A stretch of 13,774 nt of DNA from Firm-08 sp045541535 (GTDB lineage: Bacteria; Bacillota; Clostridia; Oscillospirales; QAKW01), in NCBI GenBank assembly GCA_045541535.1, contig JAZQJG010000047.1, forward strand, positions 1-13,774, in the 5' to 3' direction. Of this stretch, positions 1 to 7,742 are shown in pieces (within the stretch, counting starts at the first letter, position 1; every line of letters starts with the position of its first letter). The notes under the pieces were generated by a model that worked only from the letters and a program-made list of their open reading frames with translations, ran no database searches and was not told where the DNA came from. The position numbers and the translations under genes are program-made.

Positions 1-269
1 CAGCGTGTCAAAGAACCCTCTTTGACACGCTGGCAGACTGCCAAAAAGGGCGTTGCATTTCGCCGATGCGATCTCGTCGGCGTACATGGGTACGGTAGAG
101 AGCGTAGCGGCGGAAAACAGTGAATCCCTTGCAACGCAAGGGAAAGAAGGAATTGCTTTGATGGCTTTCCATTATTAAAAACGACTTGTGTTTATTATGA
201 CTCCACAAACCATTTTTTCTTTTGATTCTCTTTTCACTGTGATGAAACGACTTTTTTGACAGTCTGAAT
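1..269. repeat. Non-coding hairpin-rich segment at the window edge, likely dispersed repeat
   Basis: I see no convincing gene in this stretch. It opens with a perfect 14-bp hairpin (1-14 pairs with 19-32, 4-base loop), followed at once by the small palindrome GGCAGACTGCC (32-42). Further in are a 7-bp hairpin, CCCTTGC-AAC-GCAAGGG (127-143), and a short GTAC/GTAC fold (86-97). Neither strand shows a ribosome binding site with a plausible start. A minus-strand open frame of 66 codons (8-208) has an unnatural Arg-rich composition and is probably accidental. The stacked short palindromes resemble dispersed intergenic repeat elements of Clostridia genomes. That identification is inference, because only one copy is visible here and its left end is cut by the window. 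Confidence 0.4.
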
Positions 270-300
270 AAAAAGAGTTCTGCAAAGCAGAACTCTTTTT
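270..300. terminator. Bidirectional intrinsic terminator
   Basis: A perfect 14-bp stem (AAAAAGAGTTCTGC at 270-283 against 287-300) with a 3-base loop. It carries A and T runs on both sides, so it yields a U-tract in either direction. It begins three bases beyond the esterase stop codon on the minus strand and clearly ends the five-gene deacetylase/PHP/esterase operon. Confidence 0.9.
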
Positions 301-302
301 AT

Positions 303-1301
303 TTATAATCGTTCTTTTACAAATCGCAAAAAGTGGAGCCAATCGTGATAATTGAGCTGGTGGGGGCCACGGCGCAGATGGGCGCCGATATGCTCGGTGG
401 CATACTGTTCACCGATGGCAAAGAATTGATCCTGCCATTCCTCCCCCCTTGCGTTTGCGACCGCCGCACAGCAGAGCTGTTCGGACACAGGGTCGGCCCA
501 CTCATCCTCGGACGAGATGCCCACGTACACGTAGCGGGGCGCCACCGAGGCCATCAGCCAATGCTGATCCCAGTCGGTGGGATAGCCTTGGGGAATAAAC
601 TTTTGGTATTCCTCGCAAAACCAATATGGAAAATTTTTGGTGATATCGGCGATCTGCTCGCCCACACGACCGCGGTAAATAGCGTCGCCGGCGCAACCGG
701 CGTTATTGGTAAATACAAATTTAAAACGCTCGTCCAAGGCGGCGGTAAGCAGTGCCGTTTTGCCCAGACGGGAGTGACCCGCCACGCAGGCGCCGTTCAT
801 ATCCAACATGGGCAGCGTGCTTGCATAGTCCAGCACCAGACTGGCCACTCTGCTCCACAAAGCGATCTTGCCGCATCCCCGTTCAAAGAGCGGCGCTACA
901 CCGTTTTCAAAATCGCCGTTGTCGCTTGTTACCTCTCCGTAATGGAACCACAAAATATCAAAGCCCTCCTCGGCGATCATATCCGGCACAAACTGCAAAG
1001 GAAATTTGGATGCCGCAAACTGGATAAATACCACAAAGGACCGCTTTTTCCCATCGGTATGTAGTACGCGATGCAAGGAAAAGGTGTGCTCTCCTCTCTC
1101 TGTTTTTACGGTAAAGGGCACTGTGTCATAATTCGCCTCACCGTTACCAAAGCCGCGGTTGGGTCTGGTGGCCTCCCCCACGCTGTACGCGCCATCGGTG
1201 GGGCGATAGCCGTAGCACTCCCGTTGAAGCGTATCCAACATTTCATCGCGGGACCGAAGAGACGGCAAATTTCTTTCTTTTAATGCATCAAACAAACTCA
1301 C
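303..1301 (-). CDS. Glucuronoyl-esterase-like (CE15-type) alpha/beta hydrolase, cytoplasmic
   Basis: This 332-residue protein resembles the 4-O-methyl-glucuronoyl methylesterase group of alpha/beta hydrolases, which cleave esters of uronic acids. The visible nucleophile elbow is GHSRLGK (Ser177), matching the CE15-type G-x-S-R-x-G-K motif. It is followed by the family-like NNAGCAG segment (199-205), DQHWLMASVAPR (245-256) and a C-terminal HLRRGPH with His314 as the likely catalytic base. There is no signal peptide, so it should act in the cytoplasm, whereas characterised CE15 enzymes are usually exported. The start is GTG, chosen because AGGGGG lies 8 bases upstream and because it overlaps the preceding PHP stop as GTGA, which suggests translational coupling. 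It is the last gene of its operon. The fold and family are fairly secure; the substrate is unknown, and a general carboxylesterase is possible. Confidence 0.8.
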   Translation of the reverse strand: MSLFDALKERNLPSLRSRDEMLDTLQRECYGYRPTDGAYSVGEATRPNRGFGNGEANYDTVPFTVKTERGEHTFSLHRVLHTDGKKRSFVVFIQFAASKFPLQFVPDMIAEEGFDILWFHYGEVTSDNGDFENGVAPLFERGCGKIALWSRVASLVLDYASTLPMLDMNGACVAGHSRLGKTALLTAALDERFKFVFTNNAGCAGDAIYRGRVGEQIADITKNFPYWFCEEYQKFIPQGYPTDWDQHWLMASVAPRYVYVGISSEDEWADPVSEQLCCAAVANARGEEWQDQFFAIGEQYATEHIGAHLRRGPHQLNYHDWLHFLRFVKERL

Positions 1302-2254
1302 TTTACAAACCCCCTATACATCGGATGAAGATCCTCTTTGGTCAACGGAATATTCTCAAAAATACGGGCGGAATTGACGGCTCTTTCCAGGCCCTTGATG
1401 TTGTGCGCATCGGTGCCGAAAAGGAATTTCACCCCACATTGTTTGGCCAGACGGACCAAGCGATGCATCTGGCAGGTTTCGGGATGATCCACGTCGAAAT
1501 TACAAATACTGATATCATAGCCCACGCCCTTTTCGGCCATCAGGGTAAACATCTCGATAAATTTTTCATCGGGGATCATTTCCACCATTTTGCGGGAATC
1601 CTGATAGCTGTAACCGCCGGCAATGAAGGGATGGGCCACAAAGGTGGGCACGGTGTCCTTCACCTTTTGCAGTTCGGCGTTGTTGAGCAGGCCCACAAAG
1701 CTGTCGCACATAAAATCCGCCACAAATTGGTGATCCACGGGATATACGTCCAGCATTTTCTTCACGTCGGGCTGACGGGCCATAGACATCCATTTTTCAA
1801 TCTGACGGTCACTCACCTCGGGGAAAGCCTCCCGCAGACGTTTTTCCATCACAGCCAGTGCCTCCAGATAGGGCGGATCGTTGGGAATCACGTAGCCCAC
1901 CATATGGGTGTGGGTATGGGGAATGAGCACGTAATCAAACTCTTTGGCGCCCTCGGCGGAAATGCCCAACTCGTCGGTAGCGCCCTTATACTCGCTCTCA
2001 ATACCCAGAAACACCTTGACGCCCTTGGTGTCGGCAGGCATTTCGGCACGAATGGTCTTGCACCATTCCACCGTTTGGGGTGCATACCAGGGGGAAGCGC
2101 CGGGCATACGGTCATCCCAGCAATGGTTGGAAATCCCCAACACCTGAATGCCCACCTCGGCGGCCTTGTTGATAAAGGCTTCGGCGGTGGCCGCCTCCTC
2201 CATACAGCAGGCGGAAAGGAAGGTGTGATTGTGCATATCAATGATCGGTTTCAT
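1298..2254 (-). CDS. PHP-domain metal-dependent hydrolase (paralog 1 of 3)
   Basis: A 318-residue PHP-superfamily protein, the fold of histidinol phosphatase and YcdX-like phosphoesterases, which bind two or three metal ions. Visible ligand motifs are MHNH (His8, His10), SNH (His44), IESE (Glu86), PHTHTHM (His113/115/117), AHP (His208) and FGTDAH (Asp282, His284). The residue before His44 is Asn, where both neighbouring paralogs have Asp. The block EAFPEVSDRQIEKW and the C-terminal DLHPM are shared with the two upstream copies, so the three arose by duplication. It has no signal peptide and is cytoplasmic. The AAGGAG ribosome binding site overlaps the stop codon of paralog 2, and its own stop overlaps the esterase start (GTGA). 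A phosphatase role is likely from the family; the substrate is unknown. Confidence 0.85.
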   Translation of the reverse strand: MKPIIDMHNHTFLSACCMEEAATAEAFINKAAEVGIQVLGISNHCWDDRMPGASPWYAPQTVEWCKTIRAEMPADTKGVKVFLGIESEYKGATDELGISAEGAKEFDYVLIPHTHTHMVGYVIPNDPPYLEALAVMEKRLREAFPEVSDRQIEKWMSMARQPDVKKMLDVYPVDHQFVADFMCDSFVGLLNNAELQKVKDTVPTFVAHPFIAGGYSYQDSRKMVEMIPDEKFIEMFTLMAEKGVGYDISICNFDVDHPETCQMHRLVRLAKQCGVKFLFGTDAHNIKGLERAVNSARIFENIPLTKEDLHPMYRGFVK

Positions 2255-2265
2255 CGGTTTTCTCC

Positions 2266-3228
2266 TTATTTTACAAAATCACGGATCAAAGGATGCAGAT
2301 CCTCTTTGGTAAATCCGGCCAGCTCGTAAATGGCGGTGGTGCGGGTGGCGCCCGAAAGACCGGCGGTGCTGTGGGTATCGGTGCCGAAAACAAACTTCAC
2401 GCCGCACTCCTTGGCCAGTTTGATAATACGGAACATTTGGCAGTTGTCGGGATCCTCAATATTAAAGTTCCACACGCTGACATCAAAGCCAATGCCCTTT
2501 TCCGCCATCAAGGTAAACATTTCTTTAAATTTTTCGTCGCTGATCAGGCGGATCATTTTGTTTTTTTCCTGCAGATTATACCCTACTGCATTGAAGGGAT
2601 GAGCCACCAGGGTGGGTACGGTGTTACGCACCTTTTCAAACTCCTCGTTGTTGAGCAGCCTCACAAAGCTGTCGCACATAAAGTCGGCCAAGAACTGATA
2701 ATCCGGCTCCGGCTTGCCGCCCATAATAGTCTCCATATCTGCCACGCGGTTCATATTAGACCACTTCTCGATCTGGCGGTCGGAAACCTCGGGAAAAGCC
2801 TCTCTGAGACGGCGGGTCATTGCGGCGCTGGTCTCGTCGTAAATGGGATCGTAGGGCATTACAAACTTTTTCATATGGGTATGGGTATGAGGAATGAGCA
2901 CGTAGTCAAACTGCGCCGCCCCCTCGGCGGAAATGCCCAGATGATCGCTCATACCGCAGTATTCGCTTTCAATGCCGATGTAGAACTTGATGCCGTGGGT
3001 ATCTACGGGCAACTGTTTTTCAATCTGCTTGACCCAGGCGATATCCTGCTTGGCATACCAGCCGGAGGCGCCGGGCATTTTGGCATCCCAGCAATGGTCG
3101 GTGATGCCCAACACCTGAATGCCTACCTCGGCGGCCTTGTCCAAAAAGTTTTGGGCGTTGGCGGTTTCGTCACTACTGCAAGCGGAAATAAAGGTATGAG
3201 TGTGCATATCAACAACGGGCTTTAACAT
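2266..3228 (-). CDS. PHP-domain metal-dependent hydrolase (paralog 2 of 3)
   Basis: A 320-residue PHP hydrolase with the full set of expected metal ligands: MHTH (His9, His11), TDH (Asp44, His45), IESE (Glu87), PHTHTHM (His114/116/118), AHP (His210) and FGTDTH (Asp284, His286). It aligns end to end with its two neighbours. It differs from them mainly in the segment around residues 120-175 and in the last 30 residues, where substrate selection could differ. The start ATG has AAAGGAG 7 bases upstream. It lies 28 bases downstream of paralog 3 and 11 bases before paralog 1, inside one transcription unit. Histidinol-phosphatase-like activity is the nearest family analogy, but nothing here points to histidine biosynthesis. 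Confidence 0.85.
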   Translation of the reverse strand: MLKPVVDMHTHTFISACSSDETANAQNFLDKAAEVGIQVLGITDHCWDAKMPGASGWYAKQDIAWVKQIEKQLPVDTHGIKFYIGIESEYCGMSDHLGISAEGAAQFDYVLIPHTHTHMKKFVMPYDPIYDETSAAMTRRLREAFPEVSDRQIEKWSNMNRVADMETIMGGKPEPDYQFLADFMCDSFVRLLNNEEFEKVRNTVPTLVAHPFNAVGYNLQEKNKMIRLISDEKFKEMFTLMAEKGIGFDVSVWNFNIEDPDNCQMFRIIKLAKECGVKFVFGTDTHSTAGLSGATRTTAIYELAGFTKEDLHPLIRDFVK

Positions 3229-3256
3229 AATGATTCTCCTTTATATATAAAAAGCA

Positions 3257-4219
3257 TTATTTAACGTATTCACGGAACATAGGATGCAGATCCTCGGGGG
3301 TGAGGGGCGCCAATTCGTAGATCTTGGTACTCTTCCAAGCGTTGCCCACACCGGCCACGCTGTGAGCGTCGGTGCCGAAGGTGAATTTCACGCCGCACTC
3401 CTTGGCCAAGCGAATCAGACGGAACATCTGACAGCTCTCCGGATGCTCCAGATCAAAGTTACCAACACTAATGTCATATCCGATGCCCTTTTCTGCCATC
3501 AGGGTAAACATTTCCCTAAACTTTTCGTCGGAAATCATCGCCGTTGCTTTGCGGGCGTCCTGCCAGCTATAGCCGCAGGCGATAAAGGGATGGGCCACGA
3601 AGACGTTGGTCACCTCTCTGACCTTTTGCAGTTCCTCATTTTCCATCAAGCCCACAAAGCTCTTGCACAGGAAATCGGCCAAAAACGCCAGATCCGTCTC
3701 CGGCTCCCGTCCCAACACGGCTTTGACGTCGGGCAAACGGTTTTGACTCATCCACTTTTCAATCTGGCGGTCGGAAACCTCGGGGAAAGCCTCTCTCAGG
3801 CGACGCTTGATTTCCTTTTCGGTGTCCTGCAGGATGGGATCATAATCAATGACCCGCTTTTTCATATGGGTGTGGGAATGGGGAATGAGCACGTAGTCAA
3901 ATTCTTTGGCCGCCTCGGCAGAAATGCCGATGAGGTCGCTCTTGCCGTAATACTCGGTCTCCACGCCAAAAAACAATTTCATACCCTTGGTGTCCACGGG
4001 AAGCTCCTCTTTGATCTTCATCACGTGGGGCAGATTTTGCTTTTGATACCAAGGATCAGGACAGGTCATTCTGGGATGATCCCAAAAGTGATCGGAGATG
4101 CCCAATACCTGTACGCCGGTCTCCGCCGCCTTGTCCACATAGGTCTTAAGGTTTGCGTTCTCGTCATGACAGCAGGACGACAAAAAGGTGTGGGTGTGCA
4201 TTTCAATCATAGGTTTCAT
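3257..4219 (-). CDS. PHP-domain metal-dependent hydrolase (paralog 3 of 3)
   Basis: The first of the three paralogs in transcription order, 320 residues. Metal ligands are intact: MHTH (His8, His10), SDH (Asp43, His44), VETE (Glu87), PHSHTHM (His114/116/118), AHP (His210) and FGTDAH (Asp284, His286). Cysteines cluster after the first motif (SSCC); the other copies have ACC or ACS there. The ATG overlaps the TGA of the deacetylase gene as ATGA, with GGAGG just upstream, so its translation is probably coupled to the surface deacetylase. No export signal is present. The family supports phosphomonoesterase or phosphodiesterase chemistry in the cytoplasm. The physical coupling suggests a role in handling products of surface-polysaccharide processing, but that is inference. 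Confidence 0.85.
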   Translation of the reverse strand: MKPMIEMHTHTFLSSCCHDENANLKTYVDKAAETGVQVLGISDHFWDHPRMTCPDPWYQKQNLPHVMKIKEELPVDTKGMKLFFGVETEYYGKSDLIGISAEAAKEFDYVLIPHSHTHMKKRVIDYDPILQDTEKEIKRRLREAFPEVSDRQIEKWMSQNRLPDVKAVLGREPETDLAFLADFLCKSFVGLMENEELQKVREVTNVFVAHPFIACGYSWQDARKATAMISDEKFREMFTLMAEKGIGYDISVGNFDLEHPESCQMFRLIRLAKECGVKFTFGTDAHSVAGVGNAWKSTKIYELAPLTPEDLHPMFREYVK

Positions 4220-5943
4220 AACGTATCCTCCTCTAAAGCAGTAACTGCATTATCAAGCGTAACCAACAACTGGGCGCATTGAGCGCGGGTAGCCTGGTCT
4301 TTGGGGGCAAAGGTGTTGTGCCCCATACCGTTCACAAGCCCCACCTCGTACAAGGCGTATACATCAGCCTTGGCCCAGCGGGAGATCTCCCCATCATCCG
4401 CGAAGGTGGTTTCCCTTATACTTTTGAGTTGTAGCGAATAGACGTCCAGATAACGGTTGAGGATGGCGCACATCTGCTCACGGGTGATCTGGCCGTTGGG
4501 AGCAAAGCTCTGCTCACTCATTCCCGCCACGATGCCCTTGCTCTGGGCCCAGGCTACCGCCTTGGCATACCAAGCCTTCTTCGGCACGTCGGTAAAGGTG
4601 GTGACGGCCTGCCCCTGCTCGCCGGACAGACGATATAGAGCAGTGACGAACATAGCGCGGGTCATCACGCTGTCGGGAGCAAATTCGGTGTCCCCCACGC
4701 CCACCATAATGCCGCGGTGCAACGCCTCCCCCACCGCCTTGAAATACCAGGCCTCGGCCGGGGTGTCGGTGAGGATATCGCCGTAGGCGGTGAAGGTGTA
4801 GCTGATCAGCCGATCCGCCTTACCCGAAGAGGAAACACGGACGTTGAGCCGTTTGTCCACGGTGACGGGGGCGGTATATTTTTTGCTCTGGGTGGTGGGA
4901 GTGGATTTGTCAGTGGTGTAATAGATCAGGGTACCCGCCGCCGGTTGCAAACGGACGGTGTTGCCCGTCAGGGTGATGGTGGGAGCGGCGCTGGTAGCCA
5001 GCGTCAGATTCACGGACAGCTCGGCGCCCCTGCCTCCTTCGTTATAGGCAACCGCCCGCAATTTTGCAGAAGCGGTAAGGGTGAAGGTGCCCACGTATTT
5101 TCTGCTCTTATCGGTGGGCTTGCTCCCGTCCAAAGTGTAATAAAGGGTGGTGTCAGCGGTGGCGCATTGCAGGGTGACCTTCTTACCGCCGAAAACGTTG
5201 ACAGTTTGATAGGTGGGCGCCACGGGCGGCTCCACCGCCGGCAGGGTGATCCCTTTGTTATAAGCGCTGGCGTACACCTGACCGTTTTCCAGCGCCACGG
5301 CGCGGCGACGGAACAGCTCCTCCACCGTAACGCACTCGTAACCTCTGGCCTGCAGGGTATCGATGGCCCGCAGGGCGGCATCCACGCTGGTGGAATAAAT
5401 ATCGTGCAACAGTACGATACTGCCGTCGGTGGTTTGATTGACGATCTTGTTATACACGGTGTTGGCGTTGCGGGACTGCCAATCCAGCGTGTCCACACTC
5501 CACAAAATGATGGGGCCGCCGGCAAGGGCGCGCACGTTAGCGTTGTGATTGCCGTAGGGCGGGCGCAGAGCAAAGGTCCGACTGCCGGCCAACTGCGCCA
5601 ACTGATTCCGGGTGCGGGTCAATTCGGTGCTGACAGCATCGTAGGACAGGGTGTTGAGATTGGGATGGGACCAGGTGTGATTACCCACCTGATGGCCCTC
5701 CCGGACCATCCGCCGCACCGTTTCAGGATAGGAAGACAGACGGTTACCCACCAGAAAAAAGGTAGCCTTGGCGCCTCTGGCACGCAAACCGTCCAACAAA
5801 CGGGAGGTATAGGCGCCGGGGCCGTCGTCAAAGGTGATGGCCACCAACTTGGGGGTGGCGGCAGATGCCGTGGTCCCCTGCCATACGGGCAGCAGTCCCA
5901 GCATCAACGCAAAACAAAGGATCAAACTGATACACTTCTTCAT
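4216..5943 (-). CDS. Secreted NodB polysaccharide deacetylase with two CHB_HEX_C-like modules and three SLH repeats
   Basis: 575 residues. A signal peptide (about 1-29, ending TASAA) is followed by a complete NodB deacetylase domain (about 31-215): TFDDGP (Asp39, Asp40), the metal-binding H-T-W-S-H motif (His89, His93), RPPYG (127-131), the W-S-V-D segment (148-151) and LLHD (178-181, His180). Next come two beta-sandwich modules like the C-terminal domain of chitobiase, each with a YYT-x-D-x-S-x-PT signature (about 245-315 and 320-385). Three SLH repeats (about 390-440, 449-500, 512-565) should anchor the protein to cell-wall secondary polymer. NodB enzymes remove N- or O-acetyl groups from peptidoglycan, chitin-like or xylan substrates; the target here cannot be read. 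It is the first gene of the operon, with AGGAG 8 bases before ATG, and its stop overlaps the first PHP gene. The ribosome binding site lies immediately behind a terminator. Confidence 0.93.
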   Translation of the reverse strand: MKKCISLILCFALMLGLLPVWQGTTASAATPKLVAITFDDGPGAYTSRLLDGLRARGAKATFFLVGNRLSSYPETVRRMVREGHQVGNHTWSHPNLNTLSYDAVSTELTRTRNQLAQLAGSRTFALRPPYGNHNANVRALAGGPIILWSVDTLDWQSRNANTVYNKIVNQTTDGSIVLLHDIYSTSVDAALRAIDTLQARGYECVTVEELFRRRAVALENGQVYASAYNKGITLPAVEPPVAPTYQTVNVFGGKKVTLQCATADTTLYYTLDGSKPTDKSRKYVGTFTLTASAKLRAVAYNEGGRGAELSVNLTLATSAAPTITLTGNTVRLQPAAGTLIYYTTDKSTPTTQSKKYTAPVTVDKRLNVRVSSSGKADRLISYTFTAYGDILTDTPAEAWYFKAVGEALHRGIMVGVGDTEFAPDSVMTRAMFVTALYRLSGEQGQAVTTFTDVPKKAWYAKAVAWAQSKGIVAGMSEQSFAPNGQITREQMCAILNRYLDVYSLQLKSIRETTFADDGEISRWAKADVYALYEVGLVNGMGHNTFAPKDQATRAQCAQLLVTLDNAVTALEEDTL

Positions 5944-5954
5944 TTTAATAACTC

Positions 5955-5990
5955 CTAAAAAACAAAGACCTGCACACGCAGGTCTTTGTT
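5955..5990 (-). terminator. Intrinsic terminator in front of the deacetylase operon
   Basis: A perfect 13-bp stem (5961-5973 against 5978-5990, 4-base loop) is followed on the minus strand by a run of six U residues. It lies 10 bases after the stop codon of the 132-residue membrane protein. The AGGAG of the deacetylase begins immediately after the U-run, so the same element occupies the leader of the downstream operon. No convincing -10/-35 pair is visible between the two genes. Confidence 0.88.
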
Positions 5991-6000
5991 TCGTTTTATT

Positions 6001-6399
6001 TTAAGATTCCGTATAGACGATCTTGATATTCTTACCTGTGCCCAGATATGCCTGCTCTATATCCAGCGTCAGTACACCGTCGAGATACACACGAATCTTT
6101 GCATTTCCTTCTTTTTTCTTTCCGAGAAAATCTATAAACTCGTTGGCCTTGACCAGCGGTTTTTCAAAGAACTGGTAATACTCTTCATACTTCAAACTGA
6201 ATACGTCTGCAACACTTTCACCGGGCTCAATGGTGAGCAACTTTTCCTTAATATCCTTATCTTCTCCAAACCCCTCGGTGGAGACGGTGACGTATGCCAC
6301 CTCCGGCTCTGGGCCCCAGAAAAGGATGCTGATCACACTGACCAGAGCAATGGCCAGCAATATTCCGCCAATCAGCAGAAATGCGGCTTTTTTACTCAT
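6001..6399 (-). CDS. Hypothetical single-pass membrane protein
   Basis: I do not recognise this 132-residue protein. Residues 1-4 are short and basic, 8-28 form a clear hydrophobic membrane segment ending in FW, and the rest (about 30-132) is a soluble, acidic-then-basic domain probably exposed outside the cell. It includes a predicted strand-rich end (IRVYLDGVLTLDIEQAYL) and a KK-KEG-KIRV stretch. There is no lipobox or cleavage site, so it is most likely a signal-anchor protein. It starts with ATG after an AAGGAATAA ribosome binding site, only 5 bases beyond the solute-binding-protein stop, so the two are co-transcribed. It may assist or be regulated with that lipoprotein. It ends just before the terminator at 5955-5990. 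Confidence 0.7.
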   Translation of the reverse strand: MSKKAAFLLIGGILLAIALVSVISILFWGPEPEVAYVTVSTEGFGEDKDIKEKLLTIEPGESVADVFSLKYEEYYQFFEKPLVKANEFIDFLGKKKEGNAKIRVYLDGVLTLDIEQAYLGTGKNIKIVYTES

Positions 6400-6404
6400 A
6401 CCGA

Positions 6405-7742
6405 TTATTCCTTATCCTTGTTTTCAAGCTCCTCAGCCTTTTTGTCAGCCTGGGCCTGAATTTCGGCGGCGGAAGCATCCGTAAGATATTCGTCCACGCT
6501 GGCGGCGCCGCTCAATACGTCTACCAGACCGCTCTCCAGCTCGTCAAAGGTCAACAGGTATTTGGCGGCGGATTGATCGGCGGCAGTGGCTTCCTTGATG
6601 ATGCCGTAGGCGGCCTCTTCATAGGCGCTGTCCATAGCGTCGCTACCGTCGGTGATGAAGGGGAACTGACCGTCGACGGCAAACAGAGTGGGATAATAAT
6701 CGGCGCTACCCATATAGGAATTGATAAATTCAACCATAACGCCGCTGAGAGCGGTGGTATCGTCCACGTTACGGTTTAAGGATTTCTGATTGATGAAGAA
6801 GGCGCTCTCCACCTTACCGATATAAGCGTTGTCTTCCTTAAAGCCGGTGGGGCTCTTGGGGAAGGGCAGGAATACGGTGTTGTCGGGATCAACGCTACCG
6901 GCCAGATCCATAGAGGAACAAACGATCATTGCGGCCTGATCATTGATGAAGTCGGCCACGGCGATGTCGTGGGTGGCGGTAAGCACGTTGTCGGAGAACG
7001 CACCGGCATTGTAGAAATTCTTGATGTTGTTGACCGCTCTGGTCCAGGATTTGATGACACCCTTGGAGGGGATGGCGCTATGCTCGGCAGTACCGCCCTC
7101 TACCAAAATCATCTCGTCCAGCCAGTAGCCGGCACCACCGTCGGCAAAACCGGCGGCAATGGGGGTAACGTTCTTGGCCTTCAGTGCGGCAATGGCGGCG
7201 TTCAGGCTGTCCCAATCGGTGGGCAGTTCAACTTCGGCAAAGGTGAACACGTCCTTATTCAGGAACAGACCCTGGAAGCTACCGGCATAAGGTACACTGT
7301 AGCTTAGACGGTTGGATTCACGGCTGAGTTCCTTATAGTTGGGGGCCATCAGCTCATAAAAACGGTTGTCCTTGGAATTGATGGAGGACAGAGCGGCAAG
7401 CTTCTTCTCCTCGATCAGACGGTCGATCTCCTCGTTGGAGGAGGACAGGAAAATGTCCACCTTACCGTTGTAGACCTGATCAATAAACTTGGTATATTCC
7501 TCGGTACCAACGGCGGGAACTTCTACCAGCGTAACAACGGCGTCGTTCATCATCTCGAAGTCGTCGATCATCAACTGCAGTTCGGACCAATTGGCGCTCT
7601 CGGAATTATAGGGCAGACCGATGGTCAGCTCTGCCAGTACCTTTTCTTCCTCGTCTGCGGCAGTGCTTGCACAGCCGCAGACCATACCTACGGTCAGTAC
7701 CAGCATCAAAAGAAGGGCAGTGAGCTTGATGAGTTTTTTCAT
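6405..7742 (-). CDS. ABC-type sugar solute-binding lipoprotein
   Basis: 445 residues with a lipoprotein signal: KK at the start, a hydrophobic core (7-21) and a lipobox V-C-G-C with Cys24 as the likely lipid-modified residue. The mature part has the organisation of extracellular family 1/8 solute-binding proteins: an N-terminal lobe starting LTIGLPYNS, an early helix (LMIDDFEMMND), the VDIFLSSSNEEIDRLIEEKKL hinge-type segment, and SVPYAGSFQGLFLNKD, which matches the usual Y-x-G-x-x-x-G-L-x-x-N block. The last 25 residues are a charged Ala/Glu/Lys helix. Such proteins deliver oligosaccharides or related solutes to an ABC permease. No permease or ATPase gene is adjacent in the window, which is unusual. 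AAGGAGG lies 8 bases before ATG, and it is divergent from proS. Confidence 0.85.
   Translation of the reverse strand: MKKLIKLTALLLMLVLTVGMVCGCASTAADEEEKVLAELTIGLPYNSESANWSELQLMIDDFEMMNDAVVTLVEVPAVGTEEYTKFIDQVYNGKVDIFLSSSNEEIDRLIEEKKLAALSSINSKDNRFYELMAPNYKELSRESNRLSYSVPYAGSFQGLFLNKDVFTFAEVELPTDWDSLNAAIAALKAKNVTPIAAGFADGGAGYWLDEMILVEGGTAEHSAIPSKGVIKSWTRAVNNIKNFYNAGAFSDNVLTATHDIAVADFINDQAAMIVCSSMDLAGSVDPDNTVFLPFPKSPTGFKEDNAYIGKVESAFFINQKSLNRNVDDTTALSGVMVEFINSYMGSADYYPTLFAVDGQFPFITDGSDAMDSAYEEAAYGIIKEATAADQSAAKYLLTFDELESGLVDVLSGAASVDEYLTDASAAEIQAQADKKAEELENKDKE

Noticed and set aside
8..208. Minus-strand 66-codon open frame
   Set aside because: It overlaps the palindromic block, has no ribosome binding site and has an unnatural Arg-rich composition; treated as chance in a non-coding repeat.
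1283..4282. Plus-strand open frames (about 310-350 codons) opposite each PHP gene
   Set aside because: They mirror the three paralogs because those share codon use; no ribosome binding sites or motifs.
4717..5958. Plus-strand 413-codon open frame opposite the deacetylase
   Set aside because: The low-complexity Gly/His/Val-rich translation is typical of antisense frames; the minus-strand gene has a signal peptide and all catalytic motifs.
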